A stretch of 64,000 nucleotides of DNA from Paenibacillus sp. PL2-23 (GCF_040834005.1 NZ_CP162129.1:3992001-4056000), one strand, 5' to 3'; shown: positions 25,125 to 33,988, counted from the first letter of the stretch. Made by a program: numbers and translations. Notes: generated by a model not told the origin, from the letters alone.

Positions 25125-28100
25125 TCAAAACCCTCTTCTTCTCTGCTCCAGCTTCATCTTCCGTTCCAGCGACCTGTATACCTTGTCGGCGATAGCGTCG
25201 GGATTCAGCTGCGGCAGCTTGGCGATCATCCTCTGCAGCTGCTCCGGATCAAGCTCGCGCGGCGCTTCGACCTTCACCTCTCGCGTCTCTTGCGGCTGAG
25301 CAGATCCCTGCGTTCGATGCAGTATGAAGCCCGGAGCGGCGGAGCGCTTCCAGGAGGAGTCCCCTGGAGCATCCCCAGCCTGCGCCTGTGCCATGATTGC
25401 AGCGATGGCATTATCGACATTTCCGGTAGCGGACGAGCTTGCGCCGTAATGCAGCTGCGCCGGTAACGCCGACTGACCAGCAAGTCCCGCTTGAGCGGCT
25501 TGCATAGCTCCGGCAGCTTGCAATCGTGCCGCCCAAGCGCCTTGCCTGACGCCAGCAGCCTGCGCCGCTTGGGCGACTCGCATGATTCGGGCAGCTTGCA
25601 CCGCTTGGGGCGATTGAGGAACTCGCATTACCCCGGCGGCTTGCGCCGCTTGCTTGACTCCAGCAGCTTGTGCCTCTTGAACCATCAATCGGCCTGCAGC
25701 TCCGCTTGCCCGTTGGACTGGGGCAGCCGTTAGACGCTGCTCCTGTATGGTACGGGGACTGGCCAGCCGCTGCCTCATACCCACCGTGATGAATGAGCTC
25801 GGTATAGCCAGGTGTTGTCTGGCTGCTACGGCCGCGCTGGACTTCGCCACAGTAAGGTGATCATCCTGTGTTGCCCTTCCTTGATGGAGCCCAGCCATAC
25901 TGCTCATGCTGCCGTCAAGCCTCGGGAGCGCGGCTGACTCCCCCTTGTTAGAATGCGCAGACTCCCTGCGCTGCTCCAGCGGCGCAGGACTTGAAGCCTG
26001 CGTTGCGCGAAGCTGGCCTGCGCTCTGCTGAAGGGGGGGCTGCTCGCTGCTTCCAGCTGCTTCGTCCAGCCTCCTGCCTGTGCGCCTCAGCTGCCCGACC
26101 ATTCGCTCCGGCAGCCTTCTCCTAATCAGGCTTGGCATAGTTCGTATGCTCCAAGACCTGCCGGTAATATTCGCAGCTTCACCAGGAGTGACGAGGCGTG
26201 CCAATCTAGCACCCTTCAACACAGGAAGCTGCGGTAGACTGTCTCGCTTTGTGCTTGCGACTTCGTTGGCCAAAGTCACATTAGCGCTTGGAGCGCTTGG
26301 GACACTGCGCATCGCCAACCCCTCGCTTACGCGAGAGGCTGTCGGCTCAGACACCAGCTCCCCGCTCCGCTGCTGGGCATCGCCTGAGTTAACACGCTGC
26401 TCACGGTGGGTCATGGATTTAGCCTGCAAGGAGCCGGGACGCGCAGCCTTCAGCTGCTCTTCCACCTTAACGTCAGGCGCTCCCTGCTGCTTAGCCATAA
26501 GGGACGATTGACGTCTATCAGGTGTCGCTTGCTGCGTGCCGCCTTCAGCATTCCCTTCAGCCCTGCCGCCGGTCTCCCCCTTAGTCCATATCATCCGCGC
26601 TGCTCGCAGTGCACCCTCACGGCGAGCTGGGAGCAAAGATGAAGGCTCCGAGCTTCTCCTAACAAAACTTTCTAATTCCACTTGCCGCAGTCGTTCCGGA
26701 AGCCCCCTTTGACCTAGCTTGCTCTGCTCGCTAGAGGTGGGCGAGGCAGCGTCCACACGATTTGGCCTGCCAGCACTCTGATGAATGAGGCGTCTGGCTA
26801 CAAGAGCCGGAAGCTGGGACGAATAGACAGAAGCAGCGGGCGCAAGAAAGGCTCCCTCCGCCATGCTTGTCCGCCAAGACCGCAGCCTGCTTGCGGGACC
26901 CGGTCTTTCCTTCATTGCTTGTTCTTCGGTCGGTCTCTCTAACTCGTGCTTGGGCAGACGGGATTCATTGGTTTGCCCTCTCTGTTCCGAGCGCGCGCGA
27001 CCTGCAGCGGGTTTGTCATTGACTGCACGACTCTCCGTCAGTGCGGACGCTGCAGCTGCCTGCGGCGATACGGTTGACGGCTTGCGTGAAGCGGCTTGGG
27101 ACAAGCCGGCTTCTGTGCCGGATGAATGGGATGTCGCTTCCTTCCGGCGGAGAACAAGCTTGCCGTAATGTCTGGCGATCGGCTTCCTCTGCATGACAGA
27201 CAAGCCTGCTCTATGTATTGCACGTTCAGCTGCTTCTGTCGCGGCAAGGTGACGTTCCTCCTCGCCAGTCCCGTTGCCTGTGTCACCAGACTGCACCTGA
27301 GACTTGCCAGCCCTACCTAGTCCAGCAGGCTTGCCCCCTTGCGTTTCTTCTGACAGCCGCTGAGCAGAAGACATTTCACGCTGTCGCAAGCTGGCCGGCG
27401 GAATTAATGCCTCATTTCGAGCTTCTCTTGTCTTCCTTTTTTCGTTCGTATCCATCCCCTGGATTCTATTAATCAGCTGAAGCTTATCGGGCTTGCCGAC
27501 ATTTTCGTTGGCCTGGGACTTCTCTTGATGCCTATGTAAAGCTCTGTTCCCACTATTGTCCGACTCCAGTGGCGAGGACTGATTCGCTGCGGAGCCGCTA
27601 CGTGCTTGCTTTGCCCCAGCACCATCCAATTTCATAGCGTCCCCGCTTGCCGAACGCTGGACTGTGTTGCTGGTCTTGTTTTTAACGTTGTTCGCTGAGT
27701 GTACGGTACGGGTCAGCTTCTCTACAGCGGAAGCAGAATTTGCGGCTGCCTGTGCGGCTGCCTGTGCCGCTGCCTCGGCCCCAGCTTGTGCGGCGGCTTG
27801 CGAGGCTGCTTGTGCGGCTGCCTGAGCGTCAGCTTTGACCCCTGCCTGTGCGGCTGCTTGCGAAGTTGCTTGTGCAGGCCCCTGAGCACCAGCCTTGGAC
27901 CCTGCCTGTGCGGCAGCTTGCGAGGCTGCTTGTACAGGCGCCTGAGCACCAGCCTTGGACCCTGCCTGTGCGGCAGCTTGCGAGGCTGCTTGCCCCTGAT
28001 CGCCCCTGCGTGTCGCAACGCCTGCAGAATGCTCCAGCACTAGCGGCTTCAGACGAATGCCGCTCGCCTGTTTCCTCAGTGGCGAAGCTCCATCTATGAT

Positions 28101-28763
28101 ATGATCCTCAACTCCTGCGGACCGCTTGACCGCGGGCTCCGCTTGGGATATTGAAGCTTTGTGTCGTTGTTCAATCGGGCCTTGACGGCCGTTAATCCGG
28201 TTATACCATTCCATGAAACGCGAGCTCCTGGATACCCACTGCTGGATCCCTTCCATGGACGATCCCTCTAGGGGATCCTTCACCTGTCCGACTCCATGCC
28301 CGGCGCGTTCACGGCTCCTGTTGAAATCGGAATCCGATGGCTGCCGAACCACGCTTTTATTTTGTTCCATCGCTTCCGCGACAATGATCGGCTCCTTGAC
28401 GGCATGCTCGATCCATCTTCTCTGCGCGTCCATAATATGTATGACATCTCGCAGCACAATCTTCTCTACCGTAACCTTTTCCTTGATCACAACTTGCTCT
28501 TTATTAGGCTTCTTTCGATCGGACTGAGTCCTAACGAGCTTCTGGCTTGGGAGCGGCTCCCTTGGCGCCGTCACTTGGACATTCACGCGCTGATGCACAA
28601 CAGAAGGAGCGGACTGCCGATTCGTATGAATCATGGAGGCGGCCCCCATCATCATGCGGCCCTTGCCGGACTTATATTTGTTCCAAATCCCTCCGGCGAA
28701 CGACTGCACAGAGACGGGCTCCCGTCCAGATGCTCGGCCGGGCGGCGCACCACGCTTCTCCAC
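25125..28763 (-). CDS. Giant low-complexity CIS protein, candidate tape measure or ruler
   Basis: A 1212-residue protein from GTG 28763, which has GGAGG 8 bases upstream. Residues about 1-150 are basic and include VIKEKVTVEKIVLRDVIHIM. Most of the rest is polar low-complexity sequence rich in Ala, Gln, Ser, Arg and Gly. There are 20-residue Ala/Gln repeats (about 255-345) and a second set of QAAGV-type repeats (about 1010-1100). The last ~35 residues form a distinct amphipathic tail, PDAIADKVYRSLERKMKLEQ followed by RRRGF. It lies between the second tube gene and the LysM gene, where Afp6 sits, but is many times larger. No other tape-measure candidate is in the operon, so a ruler role is possible; its composition also allows a disordered lumen or cargo protein. 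Confidence 0.6.
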   Translation of the reverse strand: MEKRGAPPGRASGREPVSVQSFAGGIWNKYKSGKGRMMMGAASMIHTNRQSAPSVVHQRVNVQVTAPREPLPSQKLVRTQSDRKKPNKEQVVIKEKVTVEKIVLRDVIHIMDAQRRWIEHAVKEPIIVAEAMEQNKSVVRQPSDSDFNRSRERAGHGVGQVKDPLEGSSMEGIQQWVSRSSRFMEWYNRINGRQGPIEQRHKASISQAEPAVKRSAGVEDHIIDGASPLRKQASGIRLKPLVLEHSAGVATRRGDQGQAASQAAAQAGSKAGAQAPVQAASQAAAQAGSKAGAQGPAQATSQAAAQAGVKADAQAAAQAASQAAAQAGAEAAAQAAAQAAANSASAVEKLTRTVHSANNVKNKTSNTVQRSASGDAMKLDGAGAKQARSGSAANQSSPLESDNSGNRALHRHQEKSQANENVGKPDKLQLINRIQGMDTNEKRKTREARNEALIPPASLRQREMSSAQRLSEETQGGKPAGLGRAGKSQVQSGDTGNGTGEEERHLAATEAAERAIHRAGLSVMQRKPIARHYGKLVLRRKEATSHSSGTEAGLSQAASRKPSTVSPQAAAASALTESRAVNDKPAAGRARSEQRGQTNESRLPKHELERPTEEQAMKERPGPASRLRSWRTSMAEGAFLAPAASVYSSQLPALVARRLIHQSAGRPNRVDAASPTSSEQSKLGQRGLPERLRQVELESFVRRSSEPSSLLPARREGALRAARMIWTKGETGGRAEGNAEGGTQQATPDRRQSSLMAKQQGAPDVKVEEQLKAARPGSLQAKSMTHREQRVNSGDAQQRSGELVSEPTASRVSEGLAMRSVPSAPSANVTLANEVASTKRDSLPQLPVLKGARLARLVTPGEAANITGRSWSIRTMPSLIRRRLPERMVGQLRRTGRRLDEAAGSSEQPPLQQSAGQLRATQASSPAPLEQRRESAHSNKGESAALPRLDGSMSSMAGLHQGRATQDDHLTVAKSSAAVAARQHLAIPSSFITVGMRQRLASPRTIQEQRLTAAPVQRASGAAGRLMVQEAQAAGVKQAAQAAGVMRVPQSPQAVQAARIMRVAQAAQAAGVRQGAWAARLQAAGAMQAAQAGLAGQSALPAQLHYGASSSATGNVDNAIAAIMAQAQAGDAPGDSSWKRSAAPGFILHRTQGSAQPQETREVKVEAPRELDPEQLQRMIAKLPQLNPDAIADKVYRSLERKMKLEQRRRGF
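27781..27995 (-). repeat. 60-bp in-frame tandem repeat inside the giant CIS gene
   Basis: Three full and one partial copies of a 60-base unit begin at 27781, 27841, 27901 and 27961. Units 2 to 4 are nearly identical. Each unit encodes 20 residues of the Q-A-A-S-Q-A-A-A-Q-A-G-S-K-A-G-A-Q type, so the repeat preserves the frame and can change length by slippage. Confidence 0.85.
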
Positions 28764-28790
28764 GCGCGTTTCCTCCCTTGCTTGCCCTTG

Positions 28791-29249
28791 TTATTTGGTA
28801 TACCAGCTAAGGCCGGTATGGGCGATTTCGACAGCTTCCACCGCTACCTCATTCGACTGAGCCTGCAGATGAGGCCCTGTCCATTTGACCGGATACGCAT
28901 TATAGAAGTTCCAGCGGCCCAGCTCCTTGCCATCTGTCTGCTGCAGCACAATCGCCCCTGACTTTCGGGCAATGGGGCCATCCATGGTGCTGGCGTACCA
29001 ATTCCACAGCACAGGCGACTTCACCATGCCTCGTCTCAGCTGCAGATTGGGGTAACGGATGCCTTTGGGAAGCTTATGCACGTAGCCGTTCAAGCCGCCC
29101 TCGCGAAACTCCTCGACGTCCGTCTGGGCTTCAATCCCCGACACCTCGGAGAAGCCCGCCACATAGATGCCGTCCAGCTCCACCCAGAAGTGAAACGAGC
29201 TGGCCAGCCTGTGATGGGGTGCCGGTCCTTGTCCACCAATGACTACCAT
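28791..29249 (-). CDS. CIS tube protein (gp19-like), second copy
   Basis: A 152-residue protein of the T4 gp19-like tail tube family: HRLASSFHFWVELDGIYVAG at the start, SEVSGIEAQTDVEEFREGG, LRRGMVKSPVLWNWY and YNAYPVKWTGPHLQAQSNEV, ending ALEXXEIAHTGL-like (VEIAHTGLSWY). Compared with the other tube gene at 30 kb it has a longer N-terminus and altered loops. By analogy with Afp5 it is probably the tube-initiating ring that sits on the hub, rather than the main polymer. The ATG follows GAGGTGA at the end of the DUF6760 gene. Confidence 0.88.
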   Translation of the reverse strand: MVVIGGQGPAPHHRLASSFHFWVELDGIYVAGFSEVSGIEAQTDVEEFREGGLNGYVHKLPKGIRYPNLQLRRGMVKSPVLWNWYASTMDGPIARKSGAIVLQQTDGKELGRWNFYNAYPVKWTGPHLQAQSNEVAVEAVEIAHTGLSWYTK

Positions 29250-29258
29250 TGTGATGCG

Positions 29259-29453
29259 TCACCTCTTCCCGAACACGTCAAACACATTATGCGCTTTATC
29301 CGTGTCATCGTTCATCTTGCGATTGATCCTGGAAATTTCGTCACACCAGCGCCTGCGCTCTCCATGCTCCATATTCATGATGTCATCATGATCCCAGTGG
29401 AAATAATAGGCGATGAAGCCTGCCTCCTCGTACAGCCGATCGACGGGGTACGT
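29259..29453 (-). CDS. DUF6760 family protein, apparent ACG start
   Basis: A 64-codon gene not visible to ATG-based calling. The reading TYPVDRLYEEAGFIAYYFHW, then NMEHGERRRWCDEISRINRK, matches the small DUF6760 proteins that lie between tube genes in CIS loci. An in-frame TGA lies upstream at about 29478-29480, and no ATG, GTG, TTG or CTG occurs between it and the conserved TYP. At the expected start, the previous gene's stop reads TAACG where relatives would be expected to have an overlapping TAATG. GGAGG lies 10 bases upstream. ACG 29453 is therefore the best start, although a point mutation or sequence error cannot be excluded. Probably a small assembly factor. Confidence 0.75.
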   Translation of the reverse strand, partial: TYPVDRLYEEAGFIAYYFHWDHDDIMNMEHGERRRWCDEISRINRKMNDDTDKAHNVFDVFGKR

Positions 29454-29833
29454 TAGTAGCGGGCCTCCGTTAAGGACAAAAAATCAACAGCCACCTCATG
29501 CTCATGATCGCACTTCGGACATATGGCGGCGACCTTCGGCGCATCCAGGTCGTTGATTTGCCGATACAGATTTTGCAGATAAGCCAAATCTGCCGTGAAC
29601 AGCCTCTCGATCAGCCGGGTGTCGATATGCTTCAAATCGCCAAGCCTCGTCACGACCCGCGCCATCAATATAACGGTCAGATAGCTGGGGTTCGATTGCA
29701 CGCGGGGATCCTTCATTGGCAATATTTCGTCAGCAGCCGTCGCCAGTCTCATCGTGCCGCGCCGGTGCAAATTTCCGTGCTCGTCCACATAGCCCCGCGG
29801 CAGCTCAAAGTCGTATTCCGTCTGGAACGCCAT
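29453..29833 (-). CDS. CIS tail assembly protein
   Basis: About 126 residues from ATG 29833 (MAFQTEYDFELPRGYVDEHG), behind AAGGAG; the longer frame from 29896 has no suitable site. It contains GTMRLATAADEILPMKDPRV, then SYLTVILMARVVTRLGDL and LIERLFTADLAYLQNLY, the pattern of the small 'phage tail assembly' proteins in extracellular CIS loci. A C-terminal CPKCDHEHE segment looks like half of a zinc-binding site. It lies between the main tube gene and DUF6760 and its stop overlaps the DUF6760 start. A chaperone role in tube assembly is inferred from position. Confidence 0.75.
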   Translation of the reverse strand: MAFQTEYDFELPRGYVDEHGNLHRRGTMRLATAADEILPMKDPRVQSNPSYLTVILMARVVTRLGDLKHIDTRLIERLFTADLAYLQNLYRQINDLDAPKVAAICPKCDHEHEVAVDFLSLTEARY

Positions 29834-29971
29834 CTCTCCATCACTCCTTCTAAAAATACGGAAAACAAGAGCTGTGCCGACCTGAGCCGTCGGCATGCTG
29901 CCCTTGTTTCACCGTTCGAATACCGGAGCATCCGCCCGTGCGGATATGCTCCGGTACTCATTCTCCTTCAA

Positions 29972-30406
29972 TTATGCCGTCCTTGTCAGACCTTCATGGG
30001 CGAACTCCAGCAGCTCCAGCGCTACCTCGTTACCCACACCGTTGAAGGAAGGCGCGGAATAACGAACCGGCCAAGCTTCAATGACTTGCCAGGTGGCCAC
30101 GTCGTTGCCTTCCTCATCCAGCGCGATAATGGTAATCGTCTTGCGCTCGATTGTGCCCTCCACGCATTCCAGCAGCCATTCGTACAGCTCCATGGATTCC
30201 GTGGTGCCCCATTTCAGCGTAATGTTGCCGTACTTGGTTAAGCCCGGCAGCTTGCGAGGCGTTGTCAGCTCATTGCCTTCCCGGTATTCAATCACATTAA
30301 TCGAGGCTTCGAAACCCGTTACCTCGCTGAATCCGGCTTGCTCTAGACCTTCCACTTCAACGCGGAACCTATAATTGCGATATGGATCGTTACGTTCTCC
30401 AGCCAT
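29972..30406 (-). CDS. CIS tube protein (gp19-like), major copy
   Basis: A 144-residue tail tube protein: DPYRNYRFRVEVEGLEQAGF, SEVTGFEASINVIEYREG, LPGLTKYGNITLKWG, LYEWLLECVEGTIERKTI and ALELLEFAHEGLTRT. The family forms stacked hexameric rings that make the inner tube expelled on contraction. It follows the sheath gene by 32 bases, the usual order in extracellular CIS and type VI-like loci, and a 138-base gap with a GGAGCATCCGC...GCGGATATGCTCC hairpin (about 29921-29947) separates it from the assembly gene. That hairpin may favour high tube and sheath expression over downstream genes. Confidence 0.92.
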   Translation of the reverse strand: MAGERNDPYRNYRFRVEVEGLEQAGFSEVTGFEASINVIEYREGNELTTPRKLPGLTKYGNITLKWGTTESMELYEWLLECVEGTIERKTITIIALDEEGNDVATWQVIEAWPVRYSAPSFNGVGNEVALELLEFAHEGLTRTA

Positions 30407-30438
30407 GGGTATCCCCTTCCCTTATCGGTGATCAGTCG

Positions 30439-32139
30439 TTATTCCGAGCCTGTCTTCTGCGTAATTCTGAAGATGACGAACTCCGCCGGCTTCACGGGCG
30501 CGACGCCGATCTCACAGATCAGACGGCCGTTATCGATATCGTCCTGCGTCATGGTGGAGCGGCCGATGTTAATATAGAAAGCTTCCGACGGGCTGCTGCC
30601 CGCAAGCGCGCCGTCGCGCCATACGCGAGTCAGGAAGGCGTCAATGGTGCGTTGAACGCGCGCCCACAACTGCTCCGTATTCGGCTCGAACACTACCCAG
30701 TTGGAGCCGTTCTTGATGGAGCCCTCCAGGAAGATGAACAGTCGGCGTACGTTAATGTATTTCCACAGGGTGTTGGAAGAGCACGTGCGCGCTCCCCATA
30801 CGCGGATGCCTTGACCGGTGAATGCGCGGATGAGGTTGACGCCTGCCGGATTCAGAATGTCTTGTTCCCCGTTGTTGTATTGCACATCCAGTCCCACTAC
30901 GCCGCGAAGCGTTTCGTTGGCCGGCGCCTTCTGCACGCCTCTTGTCGAATCCGAACGCGAGTAGATGCCCGCGATGGTGCCGGATGGAGGGATAAAGATA
31001 TTGCGCTTGTCCAGCGGATCAAATACTTGCAGCCACGGATTGTACAGCGCGCAATAGCTGGAATCGAACAGCTCGCGATGCGCAAGCACATCCTGCACCT
31101 TAGTTGCCTCGCGCGGCAAATCCAGAATCGCGAAGCGGCTGCCGAGCGACTCGCAATGCGCGACCAGCGACAGCTGTACATTGGGGTCTGTTACGCCCGG
31201 AATAGCCATAATGCTGACAACATCGTTGTCGATGAAGGACTGAATGCCCGTTCTTTGGCCAGGGCCCTCGTCAACGCCGATGAAGTCTCCTGGGGACAAG
31301 CTGGATGCCGAACCGTCGCTTCCGCCCGACAACGAGAAGGACGCGCCGTTAGCCGCAATCCGGCTGAACGGAGTTTCCGCTTCCGCAGCCACAGCCTGAA
31401 CGGACAGATTCACGAGATTGGACTTGCCTGTCAGCTTCTCGACAAAGTTAGGAGCTTCAGGATTCAAGGATGCCTTCTCGTAGGTTTCCACCTCTGTTCC
31501 ATAAGCGACCTGCAGCGTAAATTCACTGGTTTGAAGCACCTTCGCGGGAACCAGCGATGTATCCACTGTCTCTCCCGTCAATGCGTCTGTCAGCTCGATT
31601 ACGCCGTCATGCACGGACACGACTGTGCTGATCTGCTCGGAGGAGCCGTCTGTGAAGACCACAACATCGCCTGGATAGAAGCCTGCCGCATTCTTGACGC
31701 GGTAGCGATTGCCCTCCAGCGCCTCATAGATCGGAGTTTTGGCTTTGCTGGCAGGCGCGGAGGTCAGTCTGATCTGATTGCCCCATGCCCCCGGGTTTTT
31801 GGCCGTGACGGACAGCACCTGCTGATCGTCGCCGCTTGCCGCAGCTTTGGCGTCTGATGGCGCTACGCGCATAATAAAGCAGCGCGAGCCTCCATTTGCA
31901 AAAAATTGATTCACCGCATAAGCAAGATAACGGTACGTTCCGAACGCATTTTCGGACAAATACGATCCGAATACCCTCCCGAAATCAGCCGGGTTCGTAA
32001 TCAGAACGGGCAGCCCCGCTACCGGCCCCCTCGCGGCAAGGCCAATAAATCCGGCTGTGCTCGTGCTTACTCCCTCAAGCGGCTTGGCGCCGCTCTCAAA
32101 CTCTTCCACGTAGACGCCCGGCGATAAATACTCAGCCAT
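30439..32139 (-). CDS. CIS contractile sheath protein
   Basis: About 566 residues from ATG 32139, which has AGGAG 8 bases upstream; the frame open to 32280 lacks coding character there. The N-terminus YLSPGVYVEEFESG is the standard sheath start, followed by GFIGLAARGPVAGLP, FFANGGSRCFIMRVA and a C-terminal domain with VWGARTCSSN, WKYINVRRLFIFLEGSI, DAFLTRVWRDGALAG and INIGRSTMTQDDIDNG. Sheath subunits assemble around the tube and contract to drive it through a target membrane. A promoter-like TATAAT lies about 165 bases upstream. It is the only sheath gene in the window. Confidence 0.95.
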   Translation of the reverse strand: MAEYLSPGVYVEEFESGAKPLEGVSTSTAGFIGLAARGPVAGLPVLITNPADFGRVFGSYLSENAFGTYRYLAYAVNQFFANGGSRCFIMRVAPSDAKAAASGDDQQVLSVTAKNPGAWGNQIRLTSAPASKAKTPIYEALEGNRYRVKNAAGFYPGDVVVFTDGSSEQISTVVSVHDGVIELTDALTGETVDTSLVPAKVLQTSEFTLQVAYGTEVETYEKASLNPEAPNFVEKLTGKSNLVNLSVQAVAAEAETPFSRIAANGASFSLSGGSDGSASSLSPGDFIGVDEGPGQRTGIQSFIDNDVVSIMAIPGVTDPNVQLSLVAHCESLGSRFAILDLPREATKVQDVLAHRELFDSSYCALYNPWLQVFDPLDKRNIFIPPSGTIAGIYSRSDSTRGVQKAPANETLRGVVGLDVQYNNGEQDILNPAGVNLIRAFTGQGIRVWGARTCSSNTLWKYINVRRLFIFLEGSIKNGSNWVVFEPNTEQLWARVQRTIDAFLTRVWRDGALAGSSPSEAFYINIGRSTMTQDDIDNGRLICEIGVAPVKPAEFVIFRITQKTGSE

Positions 32140-32300
32140 GTGTGATCTCCTCTCTGGAACTAAATATGTATTAGGTGACAACGGGCATGCTACACTCCGC
32201 GTCAGCCCCAAGACCATTACCGTGCGATTGCTGGCTGCTGTCTGCCCGTCTTCTCCGCGAACAAGCGTCTCTATGCCCATTCTCTAGCAATCTAGACTCC

Positions 32301-32306
32301 TAATTA
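32301..32306 (-). promoter_or_regulatory. -10 hexamer of a probable sheath-operon promoter
   Basis: A perfect TATAAT on the minus strand in the 253-base gap between the phosphatase and sheath genes. No good -35 lies 16-18 bases upstream (nearest TAGTCT), so an activator or alternative arrangement may be needed. It would allow the structural genes to be transcribed apart from the ATPase and switch genes. Confidence 0.45.
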
Positions 32307-32392
32307 TAGCTCGAAATATGGAAATAGACTACGAAACTTAGACAAAAATTTTCAAAAGTTCGACTTTTTTCTACCTGGCGGCAAATGCGCCT

Positions 32393-33604
32393 CTAGCGCC
32401 TCATCAGACAAAGCACCGCAATATCGTCAGATTGCGGCGCGCCGTCCGCGAACATGAACACGTCCATGAGCAGGGCATCGATAATTTCTGCGCTGGAATA
32501 GCCTTTGGTCTGCGCCAGGAAAGCCTGCAGACGCTCCGTGGAATACTGCTCCTGCAGCGCGTTCTCCGCCTCCGTAATGCCGTCCGTATAGAGGACGAGC
32601 CGATCGCCCTTCTCCAGCAGCACCGTCTGGTCCGGATACGTGAATTCAGGGAACGACCCCAGCGGAATACCCTTCTTCAGCTTGATGGGCTGTACGCTTC
32701 CATCGGCCTTGGCGATATACGGCGTGCAGTGCCCGCCGTCGCTGAGCACCACTTCCCCGCTATCAATATCCAGCACGCCGCAGACGATTGTGGCGAACAA
32801 CTGGGCGTTGTCGGAGCACAGCTCGTCGTTGACCTTCTCCAGCAGCTCGCCGGGCGATATTCCCGGTCCCATCTTTCCTTTGATCAGCGACAGCGTCATT
32901 GCCATAAATAACGCAGCGGGAATGCCTTTGTCAGAAACGTCGCCAAGCGTAAAAAAGAGATGTTTGTCATCTATTTTGAAAAAATTATAAAAATCGCCGC
33001 CAACTTCCTTCGCCGACTTGAGCAGCGCGCATACGTCAAACGGCTCGTTCGCCGAGGGCATTGTCGTGGGCAGAAAGCTCAGCTGGATGCTCCCCGCGAT
33101 CTGAAGCTCGCTCTCCAGCCGCTCCTTCAGCGCTGTCGCCGACTGCAGCTCGCCAACGGACTGCTCAAGCGCCTCGAACAGCATCGCATTGTCCATGGCC
33201 AGCGCCAGCGGTCCGGCGAACCGCGCCAGCAGCTCGCGCTCCGGCTCTCCGAAGACCGCCGAATCGCGGTCCCCCTCGACCTGCAGCACGCCGAGCCGCC
33301 TGCCTCTCGCTTCGATAGGAAGCGCAACTAATGACCCGGCGTTTCCGACCAGGCTCCTGTCGCGATCGCGCATAAGGTCCGGCTCCAGACGAATCTCCGC
33401 TCTTCTGGCTTGCACAAGCTCCTTCGCCGATGCTTCGGCCGACCGAAGCAGCTCATCCTGCTTCAGCGTAGCGTGCACCCTCGTTCCATGCTCGAACAAT
33501 TGCTCTGCGCGCCGCAATCTGGCAGTCAGCCTGCGGTTGCGAAGAGCGGTATAGACCGCCAAGCCCAGGCCCGCCGCTCCTACTATAAACCCGATATCCG
33601 ACAA
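32393..33604 (-). CDS. RsbU/SpoIIE-type PP2C phosphatase with membrane anchor and GAF domain
   Basis: A 403-residue protein: one N-terminal membrane segment (about 4-22), a coiled segment, a GAF-like sensor domain (about 60-150), then a SpoIIE/RsbU PP2C domain. Catalytic motifs are present: EVGGDFYNFF, LGDVSDKGIPAALFMA, VLSDGGHCTPYIA, LYTDGITEAEN and SDDIAVLCL, so it should be active. In partner-switching modules such phosphatases dephosphorylate a STAS-domain antagonist. The STAS and kinase genes lie immediately upstream on the same strand (39 and 48 base gaps), and the set is embedded between CIS structural genes, which suggests it controls CIS production or assembly. Confidence 0.9.
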   Translation of the reverse strand: MSDIGFIVGAAGLGLAVYTALRNRRLTARLRRAEQLFEHGTRVHATLKQDELLRSAEASAKELVQARRAEIRLEPDLMRDRDRSLVGNAGSLVALPIEARGRRLGVLQVEGDRDSAVFGEPERELLARFAGPLALAMDNAMLFEALEQSVGELQSATALKERLESELQIAGSIQLSFLPTTMPSANEPFDVCALLKSAKEVGGDFYNFFKIDDKHLFFTLGDVSDKGIPAALFMAMTLSLIKGKMGPGISPGELLEKVNDELCSDNAQLFATIVCGVLDIDSGEVVLSDGGHCTPYIAKADGSVQPIKLKKGIPLGSFPEFTYPDQTVLLEKGDRLVLYTDGITEAENALQEQYSTERLQAFLAQTKGYSSAEIIDALLMDVFMFADGAPQSDDIAVLCLMRR

Positions 33605-33643
33605 GTGGGGTCAGCCCTTTCCGATTGATGGACGAGAGTCCGA

Positions 33644-33988
33644 TTATGCCTTCGCTTGCAGCTTCGCAAGCGCCTCTTCCTTGGTGGATGCTAGATCCAG
33701 GATGTTCGTGAAGCCGGACATCTCGAACACATCGTACACCTGCTCAGACAAGGCTGCGCATACCATGCTGCCTTTGGACGCGCGCAGCTTTTTGGCCGCC
33801 ACAAGAATGACTCTGAGCCCTGCGCTGCTTATGTATTGAAGATTGCTGAAATCAAATACAAACCTCTCTCTGCCCTCGGACAGCAGCTGCAGGAATGCAG
33901 CCTCCGCAACAGTCGCGTTGCTTCCGTCCAGCCGGCCCTCAAGCGGTATAATCGTCACTCCGTCCTGCTCCGTCGCCTGAATGTTCAA
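33644..33988 (-). CDS. STAS-domain anti-sigma factor antagonist
   Basis: A 114-residue single STAS domain. PLEGRLDGSNATVAEAAF precedes the strand FVFDFSNLQYISSAGLRVIL, whose serine pair holds the expected phosphorylation site of RsbV/SpoIIAA-like proteins. By family rule it is phosphorylated by the neighbouring HATPase kinase and dephosphorylated by the PP2C enzyme; the unphosphorylated form sequesters the kinase. No sigma factor gene accompanies it, so the switch target is unknown. Confidence 0.92.
   Translation of the reverse strand: MNIQATEQDGVTIIPLEGRLDGSNATVAEAAFLQLLSEGRERFVFDFSNLQYISSAGLRVILVAAKKLRASKGSMVCAALSEQVYDVFEMSGFTNILDLASTKEEALAKLQAKA

Noticed and set aside
27781..27995. CRISPR-like array
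   Set aside because: The repeat has no spacers, a 60-bp period in frame with a coding sequence, and no cas genes nearby.
25125..28763. Secreted toxin or Rhs-type cargo
   Set aside because: No toxin fold, catalytic motif, RHS repeat or export signal could be identified in the giant low-complexity protein.
30382..31857. A 491-codon open frame on the plus strand
   Set aside because: It lies fully antisense to the sheath gene, which is certain by family pattern. High-GC codon use on one strand commonly leaves such long mirror frames. The same applies to 2316-3239, 16902-18056 and 42197-43219.
32140..32280. N-terminal extension of the sheath protein
   Set aside because: The frame stays open to 32280, but only the ATG at 32139 has a ribosome binding site and the standard sheath N-terminus.
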